Source of the DNA: Methylobacterium sp. CB376
GTDB lineage: Bacteria > Pseudomonadota > Alphaproteobacteria > Rhizobiales > Beijerinckiaceae
Assembly (NCBI RefSeq): GCF_029714205.1
Contig: NZ_CP121648.1
Coordinates: forward strand, 6,512,501-6,576,500
DNA: 64,000 nucleotides
Direction: 5' to 3'
Below the pieces are notes generated by a model that ran no database searches, was not told the DNA's origin, and saw only the letters and a list, made by a program, of their open reading frames with translations. Shown here in pieces: positions 24,725 through 33,323 of this stretch (positions are counted from its first letter, which is position 1; each line of letters starts with the position of its first letter). Position numbers and translations under genes: made by a program.

Positions 24725-25649
24725 GGTCTCCGTCGCCGCGGCGGTCTGGCCCGCGAGCGCCTTCACCTCGCTGGCGACGACCGCGAAGCCGCGCCCCGCC
24801 TCGCCGGCCCGGGCCGCCTCGATCGTGGCGTTGAGCGCCAGCAGGTTCGTCTGCCCGGCGATGCTGGCGATCAGCGCGACCACGTCGCCGATCCGCTCCG
24901 CCGAGGCCGACAGCTGACGGAGCATCGCGTCGGTCCGCTCCGCGTCCTCGCAGGCGCGCTCGGCGATGGCGGAGGAGCGGGCGACCTGGCCGGCGATCTC
25001 CTGGATCGAGGCCGCCATCGCCTCGCTCGCCGCGGCCACGGTCTGCACGTTGGCGGCGGCCTGCTCCGCCGCGGAGGCGACCGAGACCGCGTGCGCCGTC
25101 GTCGCGTCCGCGGTCCCGTTCATCGAGCGGGCAATCACCGCCATCTCGGCCGAGGAGGCGGAGAGGCCCCGCGTCAGGGCGGAGACCTGCGCCTCGACCT
25201 GCCGGGTGAGCGCGTCGAGCACCTGCGCGCGGCGCGTCCTGGCGGCGTTCTCGACGGCGCCGGCCTCGTCCGCCTCGCGCTTGGCGATCATCGCGTCCTT
25301 GAACACCTGGACGGCGCGCCATCGCGCCGATCTCGTCGCGGCGCGCGGTGCCCTCGACCGGCACGGCGAGGTCGCCCCCGGCCAGCGGCGTCATGGTCGC
25401 CGTCGCGGCGAGGAGCGGGCGCGTGACGCCGACCAGCACGGTGACCAAGCCGAGCACGCTCGCGACGACGGCCAGCGCGAGGCACGCGGTCAGCGCCATC
25501 TTGGCCCATGCCGCGGAGATCCGAGCACGCTCGAATTCGCTGCGCGTCTCACGGAGCTGGTAATCCGAGAGGCGCGTAAGCACCTCGTTGGTCGGTTTCA
25601 TCATCTCGTTGAGCGAGAGATGCGCCGCACCGTAGCCGTCGAGGGACAT
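24725..25649 (-). pseudogene. Methyl-accepting chemotaxis protein remnant
   Basis: The minus strand encodes a chemoreceptor in pieces. 25320-25649: the end of a four-helix sensor, one membrane helix (MALTACLALAVVASVLGLVTVLV) and a HAMP domain down to DEIGAMAR. The frame then shifts within a GC run near 25315-25322, and 24725-25310 continues with [14 protein letters not shown] and the signalling hairpin ([45 protein letters not shown]). The first membrane helix at the N-terminus and everything after ATETL at the C-terminus are missing. Truncated at both ends and frameshifted, it cannot make a normal receptor. Confidence 0.8.
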
Positions 25650-25720
25650 CGATCGTGGGCGTTCGGGTGCGGTCGCGATAGGCGGCTTCCATCCGGGCCG
25701 CCCGTGCACGGGTGCCCGGA

Positions 25721-26203
25721 ATGAACGCGGATCCTCATCTCACCCGCGCCCGCGTGGTCGCGACCGCCCGGGCGTGGCGCGGCACGCCCTACCACCACCA
25801 GGCGGCGCTGAAGGGGCTCGGCTGCGACTGCCTCGGCCTGGTGCGGGGCGTCTACGCCGAACTCTACGGGCGCAGCCCCGAGGAGCCGCCCCCCTACGCC
25901 CCGGGCTGGGCCGAGAGCGCCGCGCTCGGACCGGACGGCCCGGCCGAGCCCCTGCGCGACGCCGCCCGCCGCCACCTCGCCGAGATCCCGCCCCCCGAGG
26001 CGCTGGCCGGCGACGTCCTGCTCTTCCGCTGGCGCGACGGCCTGCCCGCCAAGCACTGCGCCATCCTCACCGCCCCCCTCGCCGGGCCGGCGCCCCGGAT
26101 GCTCCACGCCTATGACGGCCACGCCGTCCTCGAATGCAGCCTCCCCCGCGCCTGGTCGCGGCGCATCGCCCACGCCTTCCGCTTCCCGGGCCTCCGCGCA
26201 TGA
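25721..26203 (+). CDS. NlpC/P60 family tail peptidase (GTA g14-like)
   Basis: The 160-residue hydrolase shows the NlpC/P60 triad: Cys in GLGCDCLGLVRGVYAELYG, His in AKHCAILT and a following polar residue in MLHAYDGHAVLECSL. In RcGTA the g14 product is a cell-wall peptidase in the baseplate that helps DNA entry. ATG 25721 is favoured, with GTG 25712 possible. The stop overlaps the next start. The gene begins right after the chemoreceptor remnant, so its native upstream junction with the DUF2163 gene has been separated. Confidence 0.88.
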   Translation: MNADPHLTRARVVATARAWRGTPYHHQAALKGLGCDCLGLVRGVYAELYGRSPEEPPPYAPGWAESAALGPDGPAEPLRDAARRHLAEIPPPEALAGDVLLFRWRDGLPAKHCAILTAPLAGPAPRMLHAYDGHAVLECSLPRAWSRRIAHAFRFPGLRA

Positions 26204-29200
26204 GCACCCTCGTCCTCTCCTATGCCGGCAAGGCCGCCGGTACCGCCCTGGCCGGCCCGCTCGGCGGCCTCCTCGGCGGCGTCGCCGGCGCCGGCCTCGG
26301 CGGCGTCCTCGACCGCGCCCTGTTCGGATCCCGCCCCAGGCCGCAGATCAACGCGGGGCCGCGCCTCTCCGAGCTCTACGTCACCGCCTCCAGCGAGGGC
26401 GCGGCGATCGCCCGCGTCTTCGGCCGCCCCCGCGTCGCCGGCCAGATCATCTGGGCCACCAAGCTCCGCGAGGAGCAGCACGTCGAGACGGTGAAGACCC
26501 GCGGCGGCAAGGGCGCGCCCACCCAGAAGACCTACAACGTCACCTACACGTACAGCGTCAGCCTCGCGGTCGCCCTCTGCGAGGGGCCGATCACCGCCAT
26601 CGGCGAGATCTACGCCGACGGCAAGCCGCTGCGGCTCGCCGATTACCAGGCCCGCATCTACCTCGGCGACGAGGCGCAGGGGCCCGATCCCAAGATCGAG
26701 GCCGTCGAGGGGGGCGCCCCCGCCTATCGCGGCCTCGCCTACATCGTGGTCGAGGACATGCCGCTCGCCGCCTTCGGCAACCGCGTGCCGGTGATCACCG
26801 CCGAGGTCATCCGCCGCCCGCCCTGCGCCGATGGTCGCCCGGCACTGGAGGACCTCGTCACCGCCGTGACCCTGATCCCGGCCATGGGCGAGTTCGTCTA
26901 CGCCACCGCCCCGGTGACCGCGAACGCCTTCGGGGCGCTCGCCGGGCAGAACACCGTCTCGGGCGCGGTCGACCTCGTCCGCGCCCTCGACCAGCTTCAG
27001 GCCGAGGCGCCGGCCTGCCGCCACGTCTCCCTCGTCGTCGCCTGGCAGGGCACGGACCTGCGCCTCGCGGCCTGCCGCATCGTCCCGAAGGCCGAGGCGG
27101 CGCGGAAGACCACCGACCTGCCCTGGAGCGCCGGCGGCCTCGCGAGGGCGCAGGCGCAGCGGGTCAGCCGCGACCCGGACGGCAACCCGTTGATCGGCGG
27201 GGCGCCCTGCGACCTCTCGGTGGTGCAGGCGATCCGCGAGCTGAAGCGGCGCGGGTTCTCGGTGACGCTCTACCCGTTCGTGATGATGGACGTGCCGGCC
27301 GGCAACGGCCTGCCCGACCCCTATGGCGGCCCGGAGCAGGCGGCCTTTCCCTGGCGCGGGCGCGTCACCTGCGATCCGGCGATCGGCCGGCCCGGCAGCC
27401 CGGACGGAACGCCCGCCGCCGCCGACCAGGTCGCCGCCTTCTTCGGCCGCGTCGCCCCGGCCGACCTCGCCTGGAGCGGCGGCACGGTGACCTGCGCCAG
27501 GGCCGAGTGGAGCTTCCGCCGCTTCATCCTGACCTGCGCCCGGCTCGCCGAGGCGGCGGGCGGGGTCGACGGCTTCCTGATCGGCTCCGAGATGGTCGGG
27601 CTGACCGCGCTGCGCTCCGGCCCCGGCCTCTTCCCGGCGGTGGCGCAGCTGCGCGCGCTCGCCGCCGACGCGCGCGCCATCCTCGGGCCCGGCACGGCGA
27701 TCGGCTACGGGGCGGACTGGACCGAGTACGCCAGCCATCGCCCGCAGGACGGCAGCGGCGACGTCTACTTCCACCTCGATCCGCTGTGGGCCGACCCCAA
27801 CATCGACTTCGTCGGGATCGACAACTACATGCCGCTCGCCGATTGGCGCGACGGCTTCGGCCACCTGGACGCGCGGCGCTTCGCGAGCGTCGACGACCCC
27901 GCCTATCTCGCCGGCAACGTCGCCGGGGGCGAGCTGTTCGACTGGTTCTACCCGACGCAGGCCGACCGCGACGCGCAGAACCGGGTGCCGATCCGCGACA
28001 CCGCCCACGGCGAGGACTGGGTGTTCCGGCTCAAGGAGCTGCGCGCCTGGTGGGCCAACCCCCACCACGACCGGCCGGGCGGGGTGCGCCGAGCCACGGC
28101 CACGGCGTGGGTGCCGCAGTCGAAGCCGATCCGCTTCACCGAGCTCGGCTGCCCGGCGGTCGACAAGGGCGCCAACCAGCCCAACGTCTTCGTCGACCCG
28201 AAATCCTCGGAGAGCCTCCTGCCGTACTTCTCGAACGGCCGGCAGGACGTGGCGATGCAGCGCGCCTTCCTGGAGGCGGTGCTGCGCCACTGGCGGGCGC
28301 CGGAGGCCAACCCGGTCTCGGCGGTCTATGGCGGTCGCATGGTCGATGCGGAGCGGATCTTCGTGTGGACCTGGGATGCGCGGCCCTACCCGGACTTCCC
28401 GCGCCAGGTCGGGGTGTGGAGCGACGCGCCGAACTACGCGCTCGGGCACTGGCTCAACGGCCGGCTGACCCTGGGCAGCCTGCTGGACGTGGTGGCCGAC
28501 CTGTGCCGGGGCACGGGGGTCGAGGTCGACGTCTCGGCCCTGCGCGGGGTGGTGTTCGGCTACGTGGTGGCGGAGGTGCAGGCCCCGCGCGACAGCCTGG
28601 CGCCGCTGCGCACCGCGTTCTTCTTCGACGGGGTCGAGAGCGGCGGGGTGCTGCGCTTCCGGCCGCTGGCCCGGGCGCCGGTGGCCCGCTTCACGCAAGC
28701 GGATCTGGTCGCCGCGGGCCAGGGCCCGGATTTCCGGCGCACCCGGACCGAGGAGGCGGCGCTGCCGGCGGCGCTGTCGCTGAGCTTCGTCGATCCGGCG
28801 CGGGGCTACCAGAGCGCGGCGGTCGAGGCGCGCCGGCTCTCCGGCCGGGCGGCCTCCGTGTCGCGGGTGAGCCTGCCGCTCTGCCTGGAGGAGGGGGCGG
28901 CGCGGGGCCTGGCGCAGGCGCTGCTCTACCAGGCGGTGGTCGAGCGCGAGGCGGTGACCGCGACCCTGCCGCCCTCGGCCCTGGCCCTGGAGGTCGGGGA
29001 CGTGGTCGCGCTCGACCTCGCCGGCAGCCCGGTCGAGGTGCGGCTGACCCGGCTCGGCCTGGAGGCGGGCCGGCCCTTCTCCGCCGTGCGGGCGGATGCG
29101 GGGGTCTACGCCTACCGGGACGGGGGCGGGACCGGGCGGGCGCCGGCACCGCCGGCGGCGGTGGGGGTGGGGCTGTTCCGCATCCTCGACCTGCCGCTCC

Positions 29201-30105
29201 TGAGCGCGCAGGCGGTGCCCCACGCGCCCTCCTTCGCGGCCTACACGGTGCCGTGGTCGCCGGTGAGCGTGCTGCGGGCGCTCGCCGGCGGGGCGCCGGA
29301 GGCGGACGCCCTGATCCAGGCGCGCTCGATCATCGGCGAGCTCGTGGCCGACCTGTTCCCGGGCCCGACCGGGCGCTGGGACCGGGTGAACGAGGTGTTC
29401 GTGCAGGTGCCGCCCGGCGCCGAGCTGGTCTCGGCCTCCGATCTCGACGTCCTGAACGGCGCCAACACGGCGGCCCTGCTCGGGCCCTCGGGCGCGTGGG
29501 AGGTGCTGCAATGGGCCGGCGCCACCCTGCTGGGGGCGGGCCGCTACCGGCTCGCCGGGCTCCTGCGCGGGCAGCTCGGCACCGAGTTCGCCATGGGCGC
29601 CCCGACGCCGGCCCGGGCGGCGTTCGTGGTGCTCTCGCAGGCCCTGGTGCAGTCGGGCATGCCGGCCTCGGCGCGGGGGCTGCCGCAGGACTTCCGCTGG
29701 GGGCCGGCGGCGCGCGGTCCGGAGGACCCCTCCTACGCCGCGGCCCGCGTGACGGTGACGGGGGCGGGGTTGCGGCCCTACGCGCCCGTGCAGGCGCGGC
29801 TGCGGCGGCGCGAGAGCGGCGACCTCGACCTGTCCTGGATCCGGCGCACGCGGCGGGACGGGGACAGCTGGGACCAGGTCGAGGTGCCGCTGGCCGAGGA
29901 GACGGAGGCCTACGCGGTGGACATCCTCTCCGAGACCGGCGCCGTGCGGCGCAGGCTGGCGGCGGCGGGCCCGTCCCTGACCTATCCGGTGGCCGAGCAG
30001 GCGGCCGATTTCGGCGGCCCGGTGCGGCGGCTCACCGTGGCGATCTGTCAGGTCTCGGCCGCCTACGGCCGGGGCATCCCCTTGAGGATCACGCTCGATG
30101 TCTGA
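26200..30105 (+). CDS. Baseplate multidomain protein, GTA TIM-barrel (g15-like)
   Basis: The 1301-residue protein is the 'megatron' class central baseplate protein. It starts with a Gly/Ala-rich hydrophobic segment (YAGKAAGTALAGPLGGLLGG), followed by VTASSEGAAIARVFGRPRVAGQIIWATK. A GTA TIM-barrel domain spans roughly residues 330-690, including FVGIDNYMPLADWRDG, PHHDRPGG and IRFTELGCPAVDKGANQPNVF. Phage-tail_3 type hub domains come next, and the C-terminal RRLTVAICQVSAAYGRGIPLRITLDV ends the frame. The barrel resembles glycoside hydrolases and may digest peptidoglycan or surface glycan. Length equals RcGTA g15 (about 1300). ATG 26200 overlaps the g14-like stop. Confidence 0.92.
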   Translation: MSTLVLSYAGKAAGTALAGPLGGLLGGVAGAGLGGVLDRALFGSRPRPQINAGPRLSELYVTASSEGAAIARVFGRPRVAGQIIWATKLREEQHVETVKTRGGKGAPTQKTYNVTYTYSVSLAVALCEGPITAIGEIYADGKPLRLADYQARIYLGDEAQGPDPKIEAVEGGAPAYRGLAYIVVEDMPLAAFGNRVPVITAEVIRRPPCADGRPALEDLVTAVTLIPAMGEFVYATAPVTANAFGALAGQNTVSGAVDLVRALDQLQAEAPACRHVSLVVAWQGTDLRLAACRIVPKAEAARKTTDLPWSAGGLARAQAQRVSRDPDGNPLIGGAPCDLSVVQAIRELKRRGFSVTLYPFVMMDVPAGNGLPDPYGGPEQAAFPWRGRVTCDPAIGRPGSPDGTPAAADQVAAFFGRVAPADLAWSGGTVTCARAEWSFRRFILTCARLAEAAGGVDGFLIGSEMVGLTALRSGPGLFPAVAQLRALAADARAILGPGTAIGYGADWTEYASHRPQDGSGDVYFHLDPLWADPNIDFVGIDNYMPLADWRDGFGHLDARRFASVDDPAYLAGNVAGGELFDWFYPTQADRDAQNRVPIRDTAHGEDWVFRLKELRAWWANPHHDRPGGVRRATATAWVPQSKPIRFTELGCPAVDKGANQPNVFVDPKSSESLLPYFSNGRQDVAMQRAFLEAVLRHWRAPEANPVSAVYGGRMVDAERIFVWTWDARPYPDFPRQVGVWSDAPNYALGHWLNGRLTLGSLLDVVADLCRGTGVEVDVSALRGVVFGYVVAEVQAPRDSLAPLRTAFFFDGVESGGVLRFRPLARAPVARFTQADLVAAGQGPDFRRTRTEEAALPAALSLSFVDPARGYQSAAVEARRLSGRAASVSRVSLPLCLEEGAARGLAQALLYQAVVEREAVTATLPPSALALEVGDVVALDLAGSPVEVRLTRLGLEAGRPFSAVRADAGVYAYRDGGGTGRAPAPPAAVGVGLFRILDLPLLSAQAVPHAPSFAAYTVPWSPVSVLRALAGGAPEADALIQARSIIGELVADLFPGPTGRWDRVNEVFVQVPPGAELVSASDLDVLNGANTAALLGPSGAWEVLQWAGATLLGAGRYRLAGLLRGQLGTEFAMGAPTPARAAFVVLSQALVQSGMPASARGLPQDFRWGPAARGPEDPSYAAARVTVTGAGLRPYAPVQARLRRRESGDLDLSWIRRTRRDGDSWDQVEVPLAEETEAYAVDILSETGAVRRRLAAAGPSLTYPVAEQAADFGGPVRRLTVAICQVSAAYGRGIPLRITLDV

Positions 30106-31679
30106 GTCCACCCCCAACCTGGCGCTGCCGCTGCTGGCGGCCGCGCAGGCGCAGAAGCACGTGACGCACAACGAGGCGCTGATGGGCCTCGACACGCTGG
30201 TGCAGCTCGCGGTGCTGGACAAGGACCTGCTCGCCCCGCCGGCCTCGGCGGCGGAGGGGGACCGCTACCTGCTCGCCGGGGCGAACCCGACCGGGGCCTG
30301 GGCGGGCTGGGCGGGGCGGGTGGTGCGCTACCAGGACGGGCGCTGGCTGTCGTTCATCCCCCGGCCGGGCTGGCTGGCCTACGTGGTGGACGAGGGCGAC
30401 CTCTACACCTACGCGGCCGGGCCGGCCGGCGCGGCCGGGCCGGCCGGCGGCGGCGCGTGGGTGGGCTTCCGGAGCAGCCTGAGCGCGCTGCAGAACCTGG
30501 CGCGGCTCGGGATCGGCACCACGGCCGACGCCGCCAACCCGTTCGCCGCCAAGCTGAACACGGCGCTGTGGGCGGCGCTGCCGGCGGCGGAGGGCGGCAG
30601 CGGCGACCTGCGCTACACGCTCACCAAGGAGGCGGCCGGCAACACGCTCTCCCTGCTGCTGCAATCGGGCTGGTCGGGGCGGGCCGAGCTCGGGCTGACC
30701 GGGGACGACGACCTGCACCTGAAGGTCTCGGGCGACGGGGCAACCTGGACGGAGGCGCTGCGGGTCGACCGGGCCACCGGCGGGGTGGATTGGCGGGCGG
30801 CCGAGGCGAGCGTGGCGGCGGGGCCGAGCGTGGATCTCGGGGCGGTGAACGCGCTGTGCGTGACGCTGACCGGGGCCGCGACGGTGACGAGCTTCGGCAG
30901 CGCGCCGCGGCGGCTGCGGCTCCTGCGCTTCTCGGGCGCGGTCGGGCTGACGCACGACCCGGCGCGGCTGATCCTGCCCGGCGGCGCCACCCTGGTGACG
31001 GCGGCCGGGGACACGGCGCTGGCGACCTCGGACGCGGCGGGGGCCTGGACGGTGCGGGCCTACAGCCGCGCGAGCGGCAGGGCGCTGGCCGGGCCGGCCG
31101 CGGCCGAAATCGCCGACGCGACGGCGACCGGCCGCGCCGTGCTGACCGCGGCGAGTGCGGCCGCGGGGGCGAGCGCGCTGGGGCTTGGGAGTGAGAGCGC
31201 CCCGACCTTCGCCGGGCTGACCATCTCCGGTTGGTCGACGTTCGGCGCGGGCACGGCGTCGTTCATCGGCACAACCGGGACGATAGCAGTCGCCTCTGGG
31301 ACACCCCGACTCGAAGTCAGGGCTGGCACTGGCACCGGTGATGCCGCGTTTATGGCGTTCCACCGGCCGGGCCAGTTCGCGGCCTATTTCGGCCTCGACG
31401 TCGACAACGCCTGGAAGGTCGGCGGCTGGTCCATGGGGGCCAACGCCTACAGGATCTTCCACCAGGGCTTCCGCGACGCCACGAAGGCCGACCTCTCCGG
31501 AGCGGCCTTCGCGGGCCCGGTGCGGCTGCCGGGCTACACGGTGGCGACGGTGCCGAGCGCGGCGGCCGCGGGGGGCGGGCGCGCAGATCCACGTCGCGAA
31601 CGAGGCGGGAGGCCCGGTGCCGGCCTTCAGCGACGGGGCGACCTGGCGGCGGGTGACCGACCGGGCGGCGATTTCCTGA
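30098..31679 (+). pseudogene. DUF2793 tail-fibre-like gene with a frameshift near the 3' end
   Basis: The N-terminus STPNLALPLLAAAQAQKHVTHNEALMGLDTLVQLAVLD is the DUF2793 domain of GTA/phage attachment proteins. It is followed by about 400 residues of repetitive beta-rich sequence, then LPGYTVATVPSAAAAG. The family's usual ending (HVANEAGGPVPAFSDGATWRRVTDRAAIS) is present but in another frame after about 31575, within a run of Gs (GCGGGGGGCGGGCG). Without a shift translation would run on to 33382. It may be a real mutation, phase variation through the G-run, or a sequence error. Its start overlaps the baseplate gene by 8 bp. Confidence 0.75.
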
Positions 31680-31691
31680 GGGGGCCTGAGG

Positions 31692-32039
31692 ATGGCGATC
31701 GAGAAGACGGTGCACCTCTACGAGGTGCTGTTCCGGATTGCGGCGAGCGGTGCGATCGCGGCGCACCGCAAGGACCTGGAGCGGGTGGCGGATCCGGCGA
31801 CGGGCGAGGTCTACGCCGAGCGCGAGACGGATCCGGTGCCGATCGCCGGGGCGGAGGTCGCGGCGGTGCTGGGGGAGGTGCTGAGCGCGATGACGGCGGA
31901 GCGGGACGCGAAGGCGGCGGCGCTGGCGGCGGCGGAGGCCGAGCGGGAGGGGCTGCGCCGGCAGCTCGCGGCGGTGACCGCCGAGCGCGACGCGCTGCGC
32001 GAGGCCGCCCGTCCGCCCGCCGCGGCGCCCGCGGCCTGA
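31692..32039 (+). CDS. Small coiled-coil phage protein, unknown
   Basis: The 115-residue protein has a folded N-terminus (VHLYEVLFRIAASGAIAAHRKDLERVADPATGEVYAERETDPVPI) and a C-terminal coiled coil (EVLSAMTAERDAKAAALAAAEAEREGLRRQLAAVTAERDALRE). It lies 12 bp after the DUF2793 gene, and GGGGCCTGAGG precedes its ATG. Similar small genes follow tail-fibre genes in Rhizobiales prophages. Function unknown. Confidence 0.65.
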   Translation: MAIEKTVHLYEVLFRIAASGAIAAHRKDLERVADPATGEVYAERETDPVPIAGAEVAAVLGEVLSAMTAERDAKAAALAAAEAEREGLRRQLAAVTAERDALREAARPPAAAPAA

Positions 32040-32102
32040 GCGGCCGCCCCGCCGCACGACCCGCGGCCGCCTCGGGCGGCCCCTCTCTCCCGGAGGCACG
32101 TC

Positions 32103-32738
32103 GTGGACTTGTCACCCATCGGCCGCGCGGTCCTGCGGGCGCGCGAAGGCGAGCGGCTGACCGCCTACAAGGACAGCGTGGGCGTCTGGACCATCGGCGT
32201 CGGGATCACCACGGCCTCCGGGCTGATCGTGGTCAGGCCCGGGCTGCGCATCACGCGAGCCGAGAGCGACCGGCTCTTCGCGCAGGCGGTGGAGCGCTCC
32301 GTCGACCCGGTGCGCAGGGCGCTGGCGAAGCCGGTGCCGCAGGAATTCTTCGATGCCTGCGCGAGCCTCGCCTACAACATCGGCCCGGTGCGCTTCGCGG
32401 AATCGACCATCGTCCGCAAGGCCAATGCGGGCGACCTCGCGGGGGCGGCGGAGGCGTTCCTGCTGTGGAACCGGCCGGCCGCGATCCTGCCGCGGCGGCG
32501 GGCGGAGCGCGACCAGGCGCGGACGCCCTACGCGCGGGCCCTGCCGAGGGCGCGCGCCGGCGACGCGGCGCCGGTGCGGGTGCCGGCCGGGCCGCCGCCC
32601 GGGCCCGCGCCGCGGCCGCCCGACCCGATGGCGCCGCTCACCCGCCCGGGACCGGCCCGGCCCGCCCCCTGCGGCGGGCCTTCCGCTGCCGGCCGGGCCG
32701 CACCGGCGTCCTCGGGCCGGACGCTCGCGCGGGGCTGA
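32103..32738 (+). CDS. Endolysin, lysozyme of glycoside hydrolase family 24
   Basis: Residues 1-150 form a T4/RrrD-type lysozyme: REGERLTAYKDSVGVWTIGVGITTASG holds the catalytic Glu, the Asp of YKD and the Thr of the E-D-T triad. FDACASLAYNIGPVRFAESTIVRKANAGD, AFLLWNRPAAILPRRRAERDQ and a basic patch close the domain. The C-terminal 60 residues are Pro/Ala/Arg-rich low complexity. There is no obvious signal-arrest helix, so release would need the holin-like protein downstream. Start is GTG 32103 after CGGAGGCACGTC. It cleaves the glycan strands of peptidoglycan at the end of the particle cycle. Confidence 0.88.
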   Translation: MDLSPIGRAVLRAREGERLTAYKDSVGVWTIGVGITTASGLIVVRPGLRITRAESDRLFAQAVERSVDPVRRALAKPVPQEFFDACASLAYNIGPVRFAESTIVRKANAGDLAGAAEAFLLWNRPAAILPRRRAERDQARTPYARALPRARAGDAAPVRVPAGPPPGPAPRPPDPMAPLTRPGPARPAPCGGPSAAGRAAPASSGRTLARG

Positions 32739-32798
32739 TCCGCGCGGCCCTCGATGTCTCGCGCGCCGCCGGACGGCGCGCCAACCTGGAGAGAGACG

Positions 32799-32990
32799 AT
32801 GACCAAAATCCTGACGCCCGGGGTGGTGACCGGGCTGCTCTCGGCGGCGGCGGTGGCGGCGAGCCTGGCGGGCCGGCCGGCCCTGGCGGCCTTCTTCCAG
32901 GATCCCGGCACGGCCGCGAACGTCCTGGCCCTCCTCGGCGCGGCCGGCGCGCTCGCGGCCGGCTTCCTCAAGGGCGCGCGGACCGGGTGA
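32799..32990 (+). CDS. Holin-like small membrane protein
   Basis: A 63-residue protein with two hydrophobic helices (GVVTGLLSAAAVAASLAG and VLALLGAAGALAAGFL) joined by a short loop, and a basic end. A GAGAGACG ribosome site precedes ATG 32799. Two membrane spans, small size and position directly after the lysozyme suggest a class II holin, but no family signature is recognised. Confidence 0.6.
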   Translation: MTKILTPGVVTGLLSAAAVAASLAGRPALAAFFQDPGTAANVLALLGAAGALAAGFLKGARTG

Positions 32991-33323
32991 CCGGCCGGCG
33001 TCTCCCGCTGCCAGTCTTCGCGAGACCGCGCATGGCGGCCGGGCGCGATCCGGCTGTCGTTCGCCGCCGAAGACCGGGCCCGGCTTCGCGAACGCTGCGT
33101 TCCGGGGGCGCCGTTCCATGGGACAGCGCTGCCCGTGGCGCAGCGGCATCCTCGGCGCTCCGCCTCCGGGGGTCCCGACGCGGATGCGCGCAGGTTCCCG
33201 TTTCGTTGCCGGGGCGCCTGTGCTCTTCTGGTCTCCTCTCAGAGGTCGTTCCTTGGCCCGGCTGCCCCGCGCAGCCGGGCTTTTTCCTTTCGCGGCTCGG
33301 TGGCACTGCCGCGCCGAGACGGC
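32991..33323. other. Gap after the phage operon
   Basis: The 333 bp contain no supported gene. The segment 33180-33285 is less GC-rich and ends in a strong intrinsic terminator, so a short transcript or the untranslated tail of the phage operon is likely. The rest is without features. Confidence 0.5.
33256..33285 (+). terminator. Intrinsic terminator
   Basis: A perfect 10 bp stem (GCCCGGCTGC at 33256-33265, GCAGCCGGGC at 33271-33280), a 5 nt loop and five Ts form a textbook rho-independent terminator on the plus strand. It probably ends the phage late transcript or a small RNA. Confidence 0.85.

Larger units (their letters stand above)
11227..32990 (+). mobile_element. Phage/GTA-like particle gene cluster, integrase-less
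   Basis: All structural genes point one way, many with TGATG or 4 bp overlaps: terminases, portal, DUF2213, cement, capsid, connectors, terminator, tube, chaperone, tape measure, DUF2460, DUF2163, NlpC/P60, TIM-barrel baseplate, DUF2793, lysozyme, holin-like. The tail order equals RcGTA g9-g15; the head module is a different phage type. No integrase, excisionase or att repeat was found. Control genes (S24 repressor, NusG-like) lie at 6.8-8.8 kb. A 3 kb block of cellular genes interrupts the tail module at 22645-25720. Confidence 0.8.

Noticed and set aside
22645..25720. Insertion sequence or transposon carrying pit
   Set aside because: No transposase, terminal inverted repeats or target duplication could be seen at the borders.
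26110..30222. Minus-strand frame of 1370 codons opposite the baseplate gene
   Set aside because: Same kind of antisense artefact; the plus-strand protein has recognisable domains throughout.
11227..32990. Orthologue of the classical RcGTA cluster
   Set aside because: Only the tail genes follow RcGTA; portal, protease and capsid belong to other families, and lysozyme and DUF1073-type genes are not in RcGTA order.
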